Made by a program: the position numbers and the translations under genes. A DNA stretch of 37,043 nucleotides from Kordiimonadaceae bacterium. Its GTDB lineage: Bacteria; Pseudomonadota; Alphaproteobacteria; Sphingomonadales; Emcibacteraceae. Of this stretch, positions 16,211 through 25,227 are shown in pieces (positions within the stretch are counted from its first letter, which is position 1; every line of letters begins with the position of its first letter). The notes below the pieces were generated by a model, which saw nothing but the letters and a program-made list of their open reading frames with translations, did no database searches and was not told the DNA's origin. The stretch is taken from contig JABGYD010000041.1 in the NCBI GenBank assembly GCA_018675425.1, forward strand, positions 1 to 37,043. Direction: 5' to 3'.

Positions 16211-17347
16211 ATGCCTAATAATTTTCTATCCCCAATCGAGGATGTATTAGAAGACGCAAAAAATGGACGCATGTTCATTCTTGTCGATGACGAAGATCGT
16301 GAAAATGAAGGTGATTTGATTATCCCATCACAAATGGCAACTCCTGATGCTATTAATTTTATGGCTACTCATGGCCGGGGACTTATATGCCTTGCGCTTA
16401 CAGCAAGGAGGTCAGCTGACCTTGGTCTTGAGATGATGTCACAAAAAAATGCTACTCGTCATCAAACTGCATTTACCATCTCAATTGAAGCGGCGGAAGG
16501 TGTGACAACCGGGATTTCAGCTGCTGATAGGGCTAAGACAATTGCTATAGCAATTGATCCTACAAAGGATAAAGAAGATATTGTGACCCCAGGTCACGTT
16601 TTTCCAATCGTTGCAAAACGGGGGGGGGTGCTCGTTCGTGCTGGCCACACTGAGGCTGCAGTTGATGTAGCTCGTCTTGCTGGACTTATTCCTTCAGGAG
16701 TGATATGCGAAATTATGAAGGACGATGGAACTATGGCACGTTTGCCAGACCTCGTTGAGTTTGCGAAAAAACATAGTTTAAAAGTTGCTACTATTGCTGA
16801 CTTAATTGCCTATCGCCGTCGTAACGATAACCTAGTAGAGTGTATAGATACCACGGAAGTTGATAGTGAATTTGGTGGTAAATTTGATATGCGCGCATAT
16901 CAAGCTAAGGACGACGAAATTCAACATTTTGCACTTGTTAAAGGCAATCCTAAAACTGCAAAGAAGGTATTGGTTAGGATGCATTCTTTTAATATTTTTG
17001 AAGACCTTCTTGGACAAAAGGGTGCGCGCAGAAGCCAATGCAATCGGGCTATGGAAGAATTAGGTAAGGAAGAGTGCGGTGTGATGGTTTTTTTACGTGA
17101 AAATAGAAAAACATACATCACAGATGAAATCGCCAAAAAAGATAGAAAATTAGAAAAAAAATCACCTAATATAAAAAACTATGGGATTGGAGCTCAAATT
17201 TTACTTGATCTTGGGATTAAAGACTTTGTTTTACTTTCTGATAGTGAGCAAAATGTTATAGGCATTGAAGGATATGGCCTTAATATCGTCAGTCATCAAC
17301 GTTTTGATGAGGCTGTAGACATTAAAATTGTAAATAATAAGGGATAA
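16211..17347 (+). CDS. ribB: DHBP synthase with degenerate GTP-cyclohydrolase-II-like domain (RibBX type)
   Basis: The N-terminal domain (about 1-205) is 3,4-dihydroxy-2-butanone-4-phosphate synthase, which makes the four-carbon unit of riboflavin from ribulose 5-phosphate. Its acidic metal motif VDDEDRENEGD lies at 25-35, TPGHVFPI at 126-133, and RAGHTEAAVD at 143-152. The C-terminal domain (about 215-378) keeps the GTP cyclohydrolase II frame (YGIGAQILLDLGI, 324-336; GYGLNIV) but lacks the zinc-binding cysteine set: HSFNIFEDLLG replaces HSxCxTGDxxG, and ARRSQC replaces SxRCDC. The RGIGL catalytic segment is replaced by RKTYITDE. This matches the RibBX variant known in Proteobacteria, so the gene should not be annotated as bifunctional RibBA. 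True GTP cyclohydrolase II must be encoded elsewhere. Confidence 0.93.
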   Translation: MPNNFLSPIEDVLEDAKNGRMFILVDDEDRENEGDLIIPSQMATPDAINFMATHGRGLICLALTARRSADLGLEMMSQKNATRHQTAFTISIEAAEGVTTGISAADRAKTIAIAIDPTKDKEDIVTPGHVFPIVAKRGGVLVRAGHTEAAVDVARLAGLIPSGVICEIMKDDGTMARLPDLVEFAKKHSLKVATIADLIAYRRRNDNLVECIDTTEVDSEFGGKFDMRAYQAKDDEIQHFALVKGNPKTAKKVLVRMHSFNIFEDLLGQKGARRSQCNRAMEELGKEECGVMVFLRENRKTYITDEIAKKDRKLEKKSPNIKNYGIGAQILLDLGIKDFVLLSDSEQNVIGIEGYGLNIVSHQRFDEAVDIKIVNNKG

Positions 17348-17352
17348 AATCC

Positions 17353-17784
17353 ATGAAAATACTTATTGTAGAAGCTCGATTTTATGAAAATATCGCAGAT
17401 GAATTGGCTCAGGGAGCCATCCAGGTTTTAGAAGCACATGGATTTGAGTATGATCGTATTTCAGTTCCAGGCGTATTTGAAGTTCCAGGTGCCATACGAT
17501 TTGCAGCTGACGGTAATGATGGATACGAGGGTTATGTTGCGTTAGGTTGTGTTATTCGGGGTGAGACGAGCCACTATGATTATGTTTGTGAAGAAAGCGC
17601 GCATGCCCTTCAAAACCTTATAGTTAAAGACAAACTTGCTATCGGTTACGGTATATTAACTGTGGAAAATCAAGATCAGGCATGGGCAAGGTGTTCCGTT
17701 GAAAAGTTAAATAAAGGTGGCTCTGTAGCAAAGGCTGCAATTCGTATGATTGAATTAAAAAAACAATATGGACTGATACGCTGA
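17353..17784 (+). CDS. ribH: 6,7-dimethyl-8-ribityllumazine synthase
   Basis: Condenses the RibD-derived pyrimidine with the RibB product to give lumazine, the substrate of RibE. It has 143 residues. Family features are ILIVEARFYENIADEL at the start, VPGVFEVPGAI at 39-49, and GCVIRGETSHYDYVCEESA with the catalytic histidine of SHYDYV. GYGILTVEN follows. The gene begins five bases after ribBX, and its stop TGA shares one base with the nusB start, so the rib genes and nusB are tightly coupled. Confidence 0.97.
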   Translation: MKILIVEARFYENIADELAQGAIQVLEAHGFEYDRISVPGVFEVPGAIRFAADGNDGYEGYVALGCVIRGETSHYDYVCEESAHALQNLIVKDKLAIGYGILTVENQDQAWARCSVEKLNKGGSVAKAAIRMIELKKQYGLIR

Positions 17785-18239
17785 TGACCGAAATCAATCC
17801 TATTAAGGGTGGGGCTCGAAGTTCTGCCCGTCTTGCTGCAGTTCAGGCGCTCTATCAAATAGAAGCTAGTGATGCTAAGTCGCTATTAGTTGTTCAGGAA
17901 TTTTCAGATCATCGAATTAATGAAACTATAGACGATGATTGTTTCGCTAAAGCAGATAACAAATTTTTTCAAGATATTGTTTTGGGTGTTGAACAACGCT
18001 CTGAAGAAATTGATAAGCAGTTAAGCGAAAACCTAAAAAAAGATTGGAGCCTAGAGCGGATTGAGTCGGTGGCACGAGCTATTTTACGTGCAGGTGCCTA
18101 CGAATTATTAGCACGGCCCGATGTGCCTACTAGTGTGATTATTAATGAATATATTGATGTAACAAAAGCCTTTTATGAAGATAGCACTCCAGGCTTTGTA
18201 AATGGTGTGCTAGATAAAATTGCAAAAATAAACCGTTGA
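17784..18239 (+). CDS. nusB: transcription antitermination factor NusB
   Basis: An RNA-binding component of the rRNA antitermination complex, which pairs with NusE (ribosomal protein S10) on boxA RNA. It has 151 residues. The arginine-rich start GGARSSARLAAVQALYQIEAS is the boxA-binding end. LERIESVARAILRAGAYELLARPDVPTSVIINEYIDVTKAF is the conserved C-terminal helical core. The one-base overlap with ribH (TGATG) and the ribH-nusB-thiL order are widespread in Proteobacteria. Confidence 0.97.
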   Translation: MTEINPIKGGARSSARLAAVQALYQIEASDAKSLLVVQEFSDHRINETIDDDCFAKADNKFFQDIVLGVEQRSEEIDKQLSENLKKDWSLERIESVARAILRAGAYELLARPDVPTSVIINEYIDVTKAFYEDSTPGFVNGVLDKIAKINR

Positions 18240-18241
18240 GT

Positions 18242-18250
18242 AAGGAAAGG
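18242..18250 (+). promoter_or_regulatory. ribosome-binding site pointing to a CTG start of thiL
   Basis: AAGGAAAGG ends 7 bases before CTG at 18258. It supports the CTG as start codon, since no ATG, GTG or TTG lies in frame between the stop at 18252 and the TTG at 18480. Confidence 0.65.
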
Positions 18251-18257
18251 TTAAAAG

Positions 18258-19232
18258 CTGGCATTATCTGAATTCGACCTTATTAAAAAATACCTTGCGC
18301 CGCTTTCCGGTTCTGGCGAGCCGGCTTTTTCTCTAAGTAACGATGCCGCGCAATATTCCCCCCCACCAGGTAAAGATCTAGTCTTTACTAAAGATACATT
18401 AGTTGCTGACATCCATTTTTTTTCTGATGATAATCCTTCGTTAATAGCACAAAAAGCACTTAGAGTTAACCTCTCGGATTTGGCATCTATGGCAGCTGAA
18501 CCGGAAGGTTATTTGCTTAGTTTAGCACTACCTAAACTGAATTTTAATCATGAAGAATGGATTAAAAAATTTGCAAGTGGTTTAAAGGAGGATCAAGATC
18601 AATACTGTTGGAAGCTTTGGGGAGGCGATACAGTCGCTACAACTGGGCCTATTACTATTTCTGTTACAGCTGTTGGTTTGGTTAAAAAGGGTCGATTAAT
18701 ATCTCGTTCAACAGCAAAGCCTGGAGATTTTATATATGTTTCAGGTACTTTGGGTGACGCGGCAGCGGGACTTGAAGTTATTAAAGAAAATTTTGATAGA
18801 TTTAAATATAAGGACCTTATTAAACGTTATTATCTACCTCAACCAAGATTAAAATTAGCAATTGAATTAGCGGAATTGGTGACTTCAATGATGGATATTT
18901 CAGATGGTCTTTTAGGTGATTTAGGTCATATTTGTAAAAGCTCCTCAGTTGGTGCTGAAATTTTTGCAAATAATATACCTATTTCATTAGCACTTAATAA
19001 TCTTTTTAAAACTAGAAGTGATTATAAAAAACTCAAATGGATTGGTGGGGATGATTATGAATTATTATTCACGCTGCCTTATGAAAGCGAAGATAAAATA
19101 GATGAAATCTCAAAAAGAAATGGCATTTTACTAACAAAAATAGGTAATATTACAACCAGTAAAAAAATAAAACTACTTGGGGCTGATCGTAAAGAAATTG
19201 AAACTGAGAGAGAAGGTTATCGTCACTTCTAA
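18258..19232 (+). CDS. thiL: thiamine-monophosphate kinase, probable CTG start
   Basis: Phosphorylates thiamine monophosphate to the active cofactor thiamine diphosphate, using ATP and magnesium. From CTG at 18258 the protein has 324 residues, the family's usual length, and begins with the expected SEFDLIKKYLAPLSGSGE. The metal-binding aspartates are D29 (LSNDAA), D46 (TKDTLVADIHF) and D74 (NLSDLASM). The next possible starts, TTG at 18480 or ATG at 18489, come just after D74 and would delete all three, so they cannot give a working enzyme. Later family blocks are KLWGGDTVAT, MMDISDGLLGDLGHI and IGGDDYELLFTLP. It is the last gene of the rpiB-to-thiL run, 18 bases after nusB. Confidence 0.9.
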   Translation: MALSEFDLIKKYLAPLSGSGEPAFSLSNDAAQYSPPPGKDLVFTKDTLVADIHFFSDDNPSLIAQKALRVNLSDLASMAAEPEGYLLSLALPKLNFNHEEWIKKFASGLKEDQDQYCWKLWGGDTVATTGPITISVTAVGLVKKGRLISRSTAKPGDFIYVSGTLGDAAAGLEVIKENFDRFKYKDLIKRYYLPQPRLKLAIELAELVTSMMDISDGLLGDLGHICKSSSVGAEIFANNIPISLALNNLFKTRSDYKKLKWIGGDDYELLFTLPYESEDKIDEISKRNGILLTKIGNITTSKKIKLLGADRKEIETEREGYRHF

Positions 19233-19256
19233 AATTCATATTTTAAAATGAATTTT
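19231..19256. terminator. AT-only hairpin between thiL and bamE
   Basis: AAAATTCAT (19231-19239) pairs perfectly with ATGAATTTT (19248-19256) around an 8-base loop, in the 32-base gap between these convergent genes. It overlaps the thiL stop codon. The position suits a shared terminator, but the stem has few G-C pairs and no separate T-run, so it would be weak. Confidence 0.35.
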
Positions 19257-19264
19257 GAATGTTG

Positions 19265-19723
19265 TCAGTTACCGGCTGCAATCGAATTATCTGCGGCACC
19301 AAATCGGCCTACATTTCCAAATAATTCAGCCACAAAATTAACCTCTTTACCATGTGTAACTGTTTTCTGCGATACGGGGTCGATCACTTTATTATCAACA
19401 ACTGTAAACTTGCGGATCTCAGAAACATAATTCTCTTGGTCAAAAGAAATTGCCAGAATGTTCATTTCAACAACCTTTTCCTTCCTAATGGCCCACTGAG
19501 TAGTAGTTTTGTCATAATAATACCAGTTATTATCATCGAAGGTTGCTTTCATTGTTGGATTGCCGAGCATTGCCTCCACAGTTTCCTTTGTATCAATGTC
19601 AACTCTGACAGCATCTATTATTTCTGGGTCAGGTATATAGCCACGGGTATTAGTTATGGTAGAGCAAGCGGATATGGTTATGACGATTAAGAAAGTAAAA
19701 ATAATTTTTTGTAAATTTTTCAT
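19265..19723 (-). CDS. bamE: outer membrane protein assembly factor BamE (SmpA/OmlA lipoprotein)
   Basis: A small lipoprotein of the BAM complex, which inserts beta-barrel proteins in the outer membrane. It has 152 residues. A lipoprotein signal ends in the lipobox ISAC with C20 as the lipidated residue. Family blocks follow: GYIPDPEIIDAVRVDIDTKETVEAMLGNP, then DDNNWYYYDKTT. The retained length is normal for alphaproteobacterial OmlA proteins. It is divergent from the bc1 chaperone gene across 231 bases, an arrangement common in alphaproteobacteria. Confidence 0.93.
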   Translation of the reverse strand: MKNLQKIIFTFLIVITISACSTITNTRGYIPDPEIIDAVRVDIDTKETVEAMLGNPTMKATFDDNNWYYYDKTTTQWAIRKEKVVEMNILAISFDQENYVSEIRKFTVVDNKVIDPVSQKTVTHGKEVNFVAELFGNVGRFGAADNSIAAGN

Positions 19724-19954
19724 GATACTATCTTGCCCTCTATAACCAGAAAATCTATTTTAGATTTATTGCAGTTTATTTCGTTGCGTGTTAATTCAAA
19801 CACATAACATCAAATCACTTATATTGTGGTGTTTAAAATTTGATGACAAAGTGACATTTGCAGCTTGTCTAGTCAATGGTTTAGTAAATGTATTTTTTGC
19901 GATCTTTAGCGTAAAAGTGCGATAAAAATACAGAAAGTATAGAAAGTAATATAG

Positions 19955-20509
19955 ATGTTTGGATTTTACTGGAAGAAAAAAGTATTGAATGATGCGGGAC
20001 ATAAATTATTTTCCTTAGTCATTGAACAATCACGAATGGATATTTTTTATTCAGAACTAGCAGTGGAGGATAATCTCGACGGTAGGTTTGATTTGATGAG
20101 CTTGCATATGTCGATTATACTTCAAAAACTTGACCAAAATAAGCAGTATAGTGAGGTAGATAAACTAAAGCAGGTTTTTCAAGAAATTATGTTTGATAAT
20201 CTTGATCTTACTTTGAGAGAAATAGGTGTTGGTGACCTTGGTGTAGGAAAAAAAATAAAAGTGATGGCAGAAGCTTTTTATGGGCGAATGATCGCATATC
20301 AGAATTTATTTGAAGTGAGAGATTATCAAAAAATGTCAGATGCATTACTTCGAAATTTATATAGAGAGAGAAAAGTCGATCAAAAGACACTTAAGTTTAT
20401 GGCAAAGTATGTTTACGATCAATATGATTTTGTTAAAAATAAAAATATGGAAAATATTATGTTAGGTAAATTAAGCTTTCTGAAGCCGACGGGAACTCAG
20501 AATGGTTGA
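19955..20509 (+). CDS. ubiquinol-cytochrome c chaperone (Cbp3/UQCC1 family)
   Basis: An assembly factor for the cytochrome bc1 complex, homologous to mitochondrial Cbp3. It has 184 residues, predicted mainly helical and without a signal peptide. Family features are the N-terminal LFSLVIEQSRMDIFYSEL, DGRFDLMSLHMSIIL, the segment EIMFDNLDLTLREIGVGDLGVGKKIKVMAEAFYGR, and AYQNL. It overlaps the next gene by 8 bases. The pair with a YceD-like gene ahead of plsX is a typical alphaproteobacterial arrangement. Confidence 0.9.
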   Translation: MFGFYWKKKVLNDAGHKLFSLVIEQSRMDIFYSELAVEDNLDGRFDLMSLHMSIILQKLDQNKQYSEVDKLKQVFQEIMFDNLDLTLREIGVGDLGVGKKIKVMAEAFYGRMIAYQNLFEVRDYQKMSDALLRNLYRERKVDQKTLKFMAKYVYDQYDFVKNKNMENIMLGKLSFLKPTGTQNG

Positions 20510-21077
20510 AGGTAACCAGGAAAATGAATTTAGTCGTCTTTTTAATCTCGAATTAACACAGAAATATGGCACTAAAATAGAATATGTTGCAAATGAGCAG
20601 GAATGTGAAGCTCTTGCAAGTCGCTTTTTAATACCTAGGGTTTATGAACTAAGGGCAAATTGTGAATTTCGTAAATTGTCTCAAAAGGATTTTGGAGATT
20701 ATAAGCTCTCAGTGAATAAAAAAGCAAAAATAATCCAAAAATGTGTGATTACATTAAATGAATTAAACGAATTAATTGAAGAAGATTTTTCAATTATTTT
20801 TAAGATACAAAAAAACCCAGATAAAATAGAAGATCTAACGAAGGAAGTTGAATTTGAAGTTCACGAAGAAGATGTTGAAATGATAACAGATAAAACAATT
20901 GATGTAGGGGAATATATTGCTGAGTATCTCTCGCTTTCTATGGAGCCATACCCGCGGCAGGAAAACGTTAAAGGCAATGAACTTGGCTATAAAATTATTT
21001 CGGAAGTTAACGCAATAAGTGAAGAAAAAAAGGCAAATCCCTTTAGTGTTTTAAAAGAGCTTAAACATAAGACTTGA
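20502..21077 (+). CDS. YceD family protein (DUF177)
   Basis: A protein of 191 residues. In bacteria and plants this family is linked to 23S rRNA and ribosome formation; the biochemical role is unsettled. The N-terminus EFSRLFNLE, the central segment YELRANCEFRKLSQKDFGDYKLSVNKKAKIIQKCVITL, where CVITL precedes an acidic stretch, and GEYIAEYLSLSMEPYPR near the end follow the YceD pattern. The cysteine in QKCVITL is a usual family residue. It overlaps the bc1 chaperone gene and precedes plsX by 108 bases. Confidence 0.85.
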   Translation: MVEGNQENEFSRLFNLELTQKYGTKIEYVANEQECEALASRFLIPRVYELRANCEFRKLSQKDFGDYKLSVNKKAKIIQKCVITLNELNELIEEDFSIIFKIQKNPDKIEDLTKEVEFEVHEEDVEMITDKTIDVGEYIAEYLSLSMEPYPRQENVKGNELGYKIISEVNAISEEKKANPFSVLKELKHKT

Positions 21078-21185
21078 AGAGTTCCTGTAATTCTATATTT
21101 TAAGTATAAATAATCAAATACTTCTTAATTAAGAAGTGTCACGTTTAACTTAAATTTTTTATAATTTTTTATATAAGGGTATGTA

Positions 21186-22289
21186 TTGACGAGTGAACTT
21201 ATAATATCATTGGATGCTATGGGTGGTGATCATGCCCCAGATATTGTTATTGAAGGAGCTGGAATTGCGCGTGAAAGGGTGCCGAATTTACAATTTATTA
21301 TTTATGGTGATGAAACGAGAATTGTGCCGCTTCTTACTCGGTTTCCGATTTTAAAAAATTGCTGTGAAGTGCGTCATACGGATAAAATTATTTCAGCCTA
21401 TGAAAAGCCAAGTAGGGCTCTACGCCGCGGGCGTGACTCTAGCATGGGCCAAGCTATTCAAGCAGTTAAAGATGGGCAGGCACATGCCGCCGTTTTAGCG
21501 GGCAATACTGGTGCTCAAATGGCGCTAGCGAAATTTATTTTACGAACAATGCCTGGTATTGATAGACCGGCCCTTGCAAGCCTGATACCCACGAGCCGTG
21601 GTGAAAGTATCATGCTAGACCTTGGTGCTAATGTAGAGTGTGACGAAAACAATTTAGTTCAGTTTGCGATTATGGGTGCAGCATTTGCACGAACCGTTCT
21701 TGGCGTTACGAAGCCGACAGTTGCAATTCTTAATGTTGGTGTTGAAGAACTTAAAGGTAGTGATGCCATTAAGGAAGCAGACCGTATGTTGAGAGAAGTT
21801 AATATTGCTATGGACTATAAGGGATTCACTGAGGGAGATGGCATCGGAGCTGGCGAGGTTGATGTGGTTGTAACGGATGGCTTCACTGGAAATATTGCAA
21901 TTAAGACAGTCGAAGGCACAGCAAAAATGATAGCTAATCTTCTTAAACTATCATTAAAAGAATCATTGATGTCAAAAATAGGTGCTTTATTCGCAGGTTC
22001 TTCATTATCATCACTAAAAAACCATCTTGATCCAAATAATCACAATGGAGCTGTATTTATGGGCCTTAATGGTTTGGTTATTAAAAGTCATGGTGGGGCA
22101 TCCGCAGAAGGATTTGCTAGTGCAATTGGGGTGGCAGTTGATATGGCCGAAAATGACCTTGCAGGTAAGATTTCTTTGGACCTTGAAAACTGTAATAGTT
22201 CAGTTGAGGGGTCAGTTGATGGACTGGAGGTTAAGCATGCAAAAGGTGAGGGTAAAGTTGTAGAGATGACTATTAAGGAACAAAAATAA
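21186..22289 (+). CDS. plsX: phosphate acyltransferase PlsX
   Basis: Converts acyl-ACP and phosphate to acyl phosphate, the acyl donor for the first step of phospholipid synthesis with PlsY. It is a peripheral membrane protein. It has 367 residues from a TTG start, giving [24 protein letters not shown]; an ATG five bases upstream hits a stop after two codons. An AAGGG lies before it. [36 protein letters not shown], and [18 protein letters not shown] are family blocks. The C-terminal tail of about 35 residues after [10 protein letters not shown] is longer than in E. coli. It shares one base with the fabH start (TAATG), so they are coupled. Confidence 0.96.
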   Translation: MTSELIISLDAMGGDHAPDIVIEGAGIARERVPNLQFIIYGDETRIVPLLTRFPILKNCCEVRHTDKIISAYEKPSRALRRGRDSSMGQAIQAVKDGQAHAAVLAGNTGAQMALAKFILRTMPGIDRPALASLIPTSRGESIMLDLGANVECDENNLVQFAIMGAAFARTVLGVTKPTVAILNVGVEELKGSDAIKEADRMLREVNIAMDYKGFTEGDGIGAGEVDVVVTDGFTGNIAIKTVEGTAKMIANLLKLSLKESLMSKIGALFAGSSLSSLKNHLDPNNHNGAVFMGLNGLVIKSHGGASAEGFASAIGVAVDMAENDLAGKISLDLENCNSSVEGSVDGLEVKHAKGEGKVVEMTIKEQK

Positions 22290-23266
22290 TGAGCGTTATA
22301 CGTTCTGTTATTACAGGAACTGGGTCTTATCTTCCCAAACAAATTCTTACAAATAGTGATCTGGAAAAAAAAGTCGATACAACTGATGAATGGATCATTG
22401 AGCGAACCGGTATAAAGCAACGGCACATTGCGGCTGAGGATGAAGTAACTTCGGATCTGGCGGTTATCGCGGCTAAGAGGGCGTTGGAGAGTGCTTCCCT
22501 TGATCCTAATCAAATAGATTTAATTATTTTAGCAACCTCTACTGCAGATCAGACATTCCCTTCAACGGCAACAACTATACAGCGAAAGTTGGGCATTACT
22601 GGGGGGGCCGCATTTGATATTCAAGCCGTGTGTTCTGGCTTTGTTTATGCTTTAACGACGGCAGATAATTTTATTAAGGCTGGTCAGGCTAAGCACGTTC
22701 TTGTAATTGGCGCGGAGATATTTTCCAGAATTCTTGATTGGGAAGATAGAACAACTTGCGTCTTATTTGGAGATGGTGCTGGTGCTGTGGTGTTGTCTTC
22801 TCAAAATGGAGTTGGTAATAATACTGATCAAGGGCTACTCTCATCACGAATTCATTCGGATGGGCGGTATAATGAACTTCTTTTTGTAGACGGGGGTGTT
22901 TCTTCCACTGGAACGGTTGGTCAACTTCGTATGAAAGGTCGAGAAGTATTTCGGCATGCAATCGTCAATCTCGCATCTGTTGTTGGAGAAGTATTGGAGG
23001 ATAGTAACATGAGCTCTGAAAATATTGACTGGATCGTTCCTCATCAAGCTAATAAACGTATATTGGATGGAACTGCTCGTAAGCTTAAAGTTGCCACTAA
23101 TAAGGTAATTGTAACTGTAGAGAAACATGCCAATACATCAGCAGCTTCAATTCCTCTTGCACTTGATGAAGCTGTTAAGGATGGACGAATCACTCGCGGT
23201 CAAGTTGTTATTCTTGAGGCTATGGGCGGGGGATTCACTTGGGGGGCCTGTCTTTTAAGATGGTAA
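22289..23266 (+). CDS. fabH: beta-ketoacyl-ACP synthase III
   Basis: Starts fatty acid synthesis by condensing acetyl-CoA with malonyl-ACP. It is a thiolase-fold enzyme of 325 residues. The catalytic triad is C115 ([10 protein letters not shown]), H252 (PHQANKRI) and N282 ([16 protein letters not shown]). TGTGSYLP at the start, [16 protein letters not shown] at 33-48 and [14 protein letters not shown] at the end are typical. It is coupled to plsX by a one-base overlap and followed by ihfA after 140 bases. Confidence 0.97.
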   Translation: MSVIRSVITGTGSYLPKQILTNSDLEKKVDTTDEWIIERTGIKQRHIAAEDEVTSDLAVIAAKRALESASLDPNQIDLIILATSTADQTFPSTATTIQRKLGITGGAAFDIQAVCSGFVYALTTADNFIKAGQAKHVLVIGAEIFSRILDWEDRTTCVLFGDGAGAVVLSSQNGVGNNTDQGLLSSRIHSDGRYNELLFVDGGVSSTGTVGQLRMKGREVFRHAIVNLASVVGEVLEDSNMSSENIDWIVPHQANKRILDGTARKLKVATNKVIVTVEKHANTSAASIPLALDEAVKDGRITRGQVVILEAMGGGFTWGACLLRW

Positions 23267-23406
23267 AATGTAATCTTCTTGTATTATTTTTACCCTTTTT
23301 GCTATTTTTATACATAAACTAGACTATTAGGAACTATACGCATCCCTTTGATATTGACCATATAATCTCACTGCATTAGGCTATGAAAAAATATGAGGTA
23401 GAAAAT

Positions 23407-23700
23407 ATGACAAAAAGAACAGTTACCAGAGCTGATTTGATTGAAGCGGTTTACCACGAAGTAGGATTATCAAGGAATGAGTCTGCAGATCTTGTTGAAA
23501 CGGTTCTAAGCGAAATTGCAACGAACTTGACTAGTGGTGAAAATGTAAAAATTTCATCATTTGGTAGTTTTATTGTTCGTGATAAAGGTGGCCGTATGGG
23601 GCGAAATCCTAAAACGGGCGAGGAAGTTCCGATTGAACCAAGAAGAGTTCTTGTTTTTAGACCCTCGCAAGTTCTTAAAGATCGCGTTAAAAATTCGTAA
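23407..23700 (+). CDS. ihfA: integration host factor subunit alpha
   Basis: A sequence-specific DNA-bending protein acting as a heterodimer with IhfB. It has 97 residues from the ATG at 23407, chosen because GAGG lies 8 bases before it and the family N-terminus is [16 protein letters not shown]. An ATG at 23383 would add eight residues and is too close to its [44 protein letters not shown] is the DNA-binding arm, with the P of RNPKTGE being the intercalating proline. Its position after fabH and before a MerR-type gene is conserved in alphaproteobacteria. Confidence 0.95.
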   Translation: MTKRTVTRADLIEAVYHEVGLSRNESADLVETVLSEIATNLTSGENVKISSFGSFIVRDKGGRMGRNPKTGEEVPIEPRRVLVFRPSQVLKDRVKNS

Positions 23701-23780
23701 TATAAATCATTGATCATCCCTACCTGAGAGTTGTTTTTAAAAGAACGGCTAATATGTAGTGTAGAAAGATATTGAGCTAA

Positions 23781-24197
23781 ATGTCAGCTTCAAAACTTGT
23801 CAAATCACCAAATGCATTTAGAACAATCAGTGAGGTTTCTGATGGTATCGGAATTCCACAACATGTTCTTAGGTTTTGGGAAAGTAAATTTAGCCAGATA
23901 AAACCAATGAAGCGAGGTGGTGGCCGCAGGTATTATAGGCCTGAAGATGTTGAAATAATTGATGCTATTAGAAAACTACTTCATGACGATGGTTACACGA
24001 TTAAAGGGGCTCAGAAATTATTACGCGAACAAGGCGTTAAAGCAGTAGTTCAACAAACCTATGCTATTCAAAATTCAAATCAAGATGAAAAATTAAAAAA
24101 ATCAATTGGTGTCGTTTTAACTAATACTGAGGAGATTAGCCTTAACTCTATTCGTGACGGACTCAAGGCTATAAGCGATAAATTAAAAAACCGCTAA
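23781..24197 (+). CDS. MerR-type transcriptional regulator
   Basis: A DNA-binding protein of 138 residues. The MerR helix-turn-helix and wing lie at about residues 14-80: [25 protein letters not shown], then [36 protein letters not shown]. The C-terminal part (about 95-138) has no cysteine pattern for metal sensing and looks like a short dimerisation helix. Alphaproteobacteria carry such a gene right after ihfA. Its target and signal are not known to me. It lies 80 bases after ihfA, and a tRNA gene follows. Confidence 0.9.
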   Translation: MSASKLVKSPNAFRTISEVSDGIGIPQHVLRFWESKFSQIKPMKRGGGRRYYRPEDVEIIDAIRKLLHDDGYTIKGAQKLLREQGVKAVVQQTYAIQNSNQDEKLKKSIGVVLTNTEEISLNSIRDGLKAISDKLKNR

Positions 24198-24261
24198 ATT
24201 GGTATAAGCATCCATCAGAAGCCACTAATCTGATTAAGAAATACTTAAAAATACAATGTAA

Positions 24262-24338
24262 CGGAATGTGGCGCAGCATGGTAGCGCGCTTCACTGGGGG
24301 TGAAGAGGTCGCAGGTTCAAATCCTGTCATTCCGACCA
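24262..24338 (+). tRNA. tRNA-Pro (anticodon GGG)
   Basis: A complete cloverleaf of 77 bases. The acceptor stem CGGAATG pairs with CATTCCG. The D stem is GCGC/GCGC, the anticodon stem CTTCA/TGAAG with loop CTGGGGG, and the T stem GCAGG/CCTGT (one G-T pair) with loop TTCAAAT. The anticodon GGG and the first base C fit proline. The CCA end is encoded. It lies downstream of the MerR-type gene and ends in a clear terminator. Confidence 0.96.
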
Positions 24339-24349
24339 ATAAAATTAAG

Positions 24350-24379
24350 GGCTTAGCATTTACATGCTGAGCCTTTTTT
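24350..24379 (+). terminator. rho-independent terminator after tRNA-Pro
   Basis: GGCTTAGCAT (24350-24359) pairs with ATGCTGAGCC (24364-24373), ten pairs with one T-G wobble and a 4-base loop, followed by six T residues. It lies 11 bases after the tRNA CCA. It may also limit transcripts of the convergent map gene. Confidence 0.93.
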
Positions 24380-24405
24380 ATATTTTAAATACTGTGATGT
24401 TATTA

Positions 24406-25227
24406 TTAGATATATGGAGGTTTAGTATGCCCTTTTGGAGAGAGTGTGAATATCTCAACACCTGTTTTTGTTACTCCCATGCTATGTTCAAACTGTGCTG
24501 ATAGAGATTTATCCCTAGTAACCGCAGTCCAGTCATCTGAAAGAACTTTTACTTCTTTTGTGCCCAGGTTAATCATTGGTTCAATTGTGAAGAACATGCC
24601 TTCTTTAATTTCTAGGCCCTCTCCAGGGCGACCATAATGAAGTACGTTTGGGCTATCATGAAATATCCGTCCAATACCGTGTCCACAGAAAACCTCAACT
24701 ACACTGCACCGCTGGCTGTGGGCATATTTTTGAATAGCGTGGCCAATATCGCCCATAGTATTGCCGGGTTTGACTTGCTCAATACCAAGTCTTAAACATT
24801 CATACGTTATGTCTACGAGTCGTTTTGCCTTAATATTTGCGGGACCCACATAAAACATGCGACTGGTATCGCCATACCAACCATCAACTATTACTGTGAC
24901 ATCTATATTGATAATATCACCTTTTTTAAGTTTTTTTGGTCCAGGAATACCGTGACAAACCACGTGGTTAATTGATGTGCAAATAGATTTTGGAAAACCA
25001 TTATAATTAAGTGGAGCATTTATTGCACCATGTTCGGTAACAAATTTTGAACACAACTGATCCAGTTCGTCAGTGGTCACATTGGGTACTACATACGGTG
25101 TAATCATATCAAGAGTTCGTGCAGCAAGGTTTCCAGCCTTCCGCATACCTTCAAAGTCGACAGTTTCATATATTTTTATGGCATTGGTTGCTTCGACTGG
25201 GGTATCTGATGCTTTAATATATTTCAT
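24406..25227 (-). CDS. map: methionine aminopeptidase, type I
   Basis: Removes the N-terminal methionine from new proteins in the cytoplasm. It has 273 residues, with the five metal ligands of the pita-bread fold at D109 (NIDVTV), D120 (YGDTSR), H183 (GHGIGRIFH), E216 (FTIEPM) and E247 (QFEHSMGVT). H92 in VVCHGIPG matches the substrate-contact histidine. It is type I, with no insert near the C-terminus. Its ATG overlaps the sfsA stop by four bases (ATGA), so the two are translationally coupled, an arrangement known in alphaproteobacteria. Confidence 0.97.
   Translation of the reverse strand: MKYIKASDTPVEATNAIKIYETVDFEGMRKAGNLAARTLDMITPYVVPNVTTDELDQLCSKFVTEHGAINAPLNYNGFPKSICTSINHVVCHGIPGPKKLKKGDIINIDVTVIVDGWYGDTSRMFYVGPANIKAKRLVDITYECLRLGIEQVKPGNTMGDIGHAIQKYAHSQRCSVVEVFCGHGIGRIFHDSPNVLHYGRPGEGLEIKEGMFFTIEPMINLGTKEVKVLSDDWTAVTRDKSLSAQFEHSMGVTKTGVEIFTLSPKGHTKPPYI

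Noticed and set aside
18480-19232. thiL as an N-terminally truncated pseudogene
   Set aside because: The missing N-terminus is intact in frame upstream, with a good ribosome-binding site before CTG.
19808-19845. Inverted repeat CATCAAAT / ATTTGATG in the bamE divergent gap
   Set aside because: The arms are 8 bp with a 22-base gap, and nothing links it to a known site.
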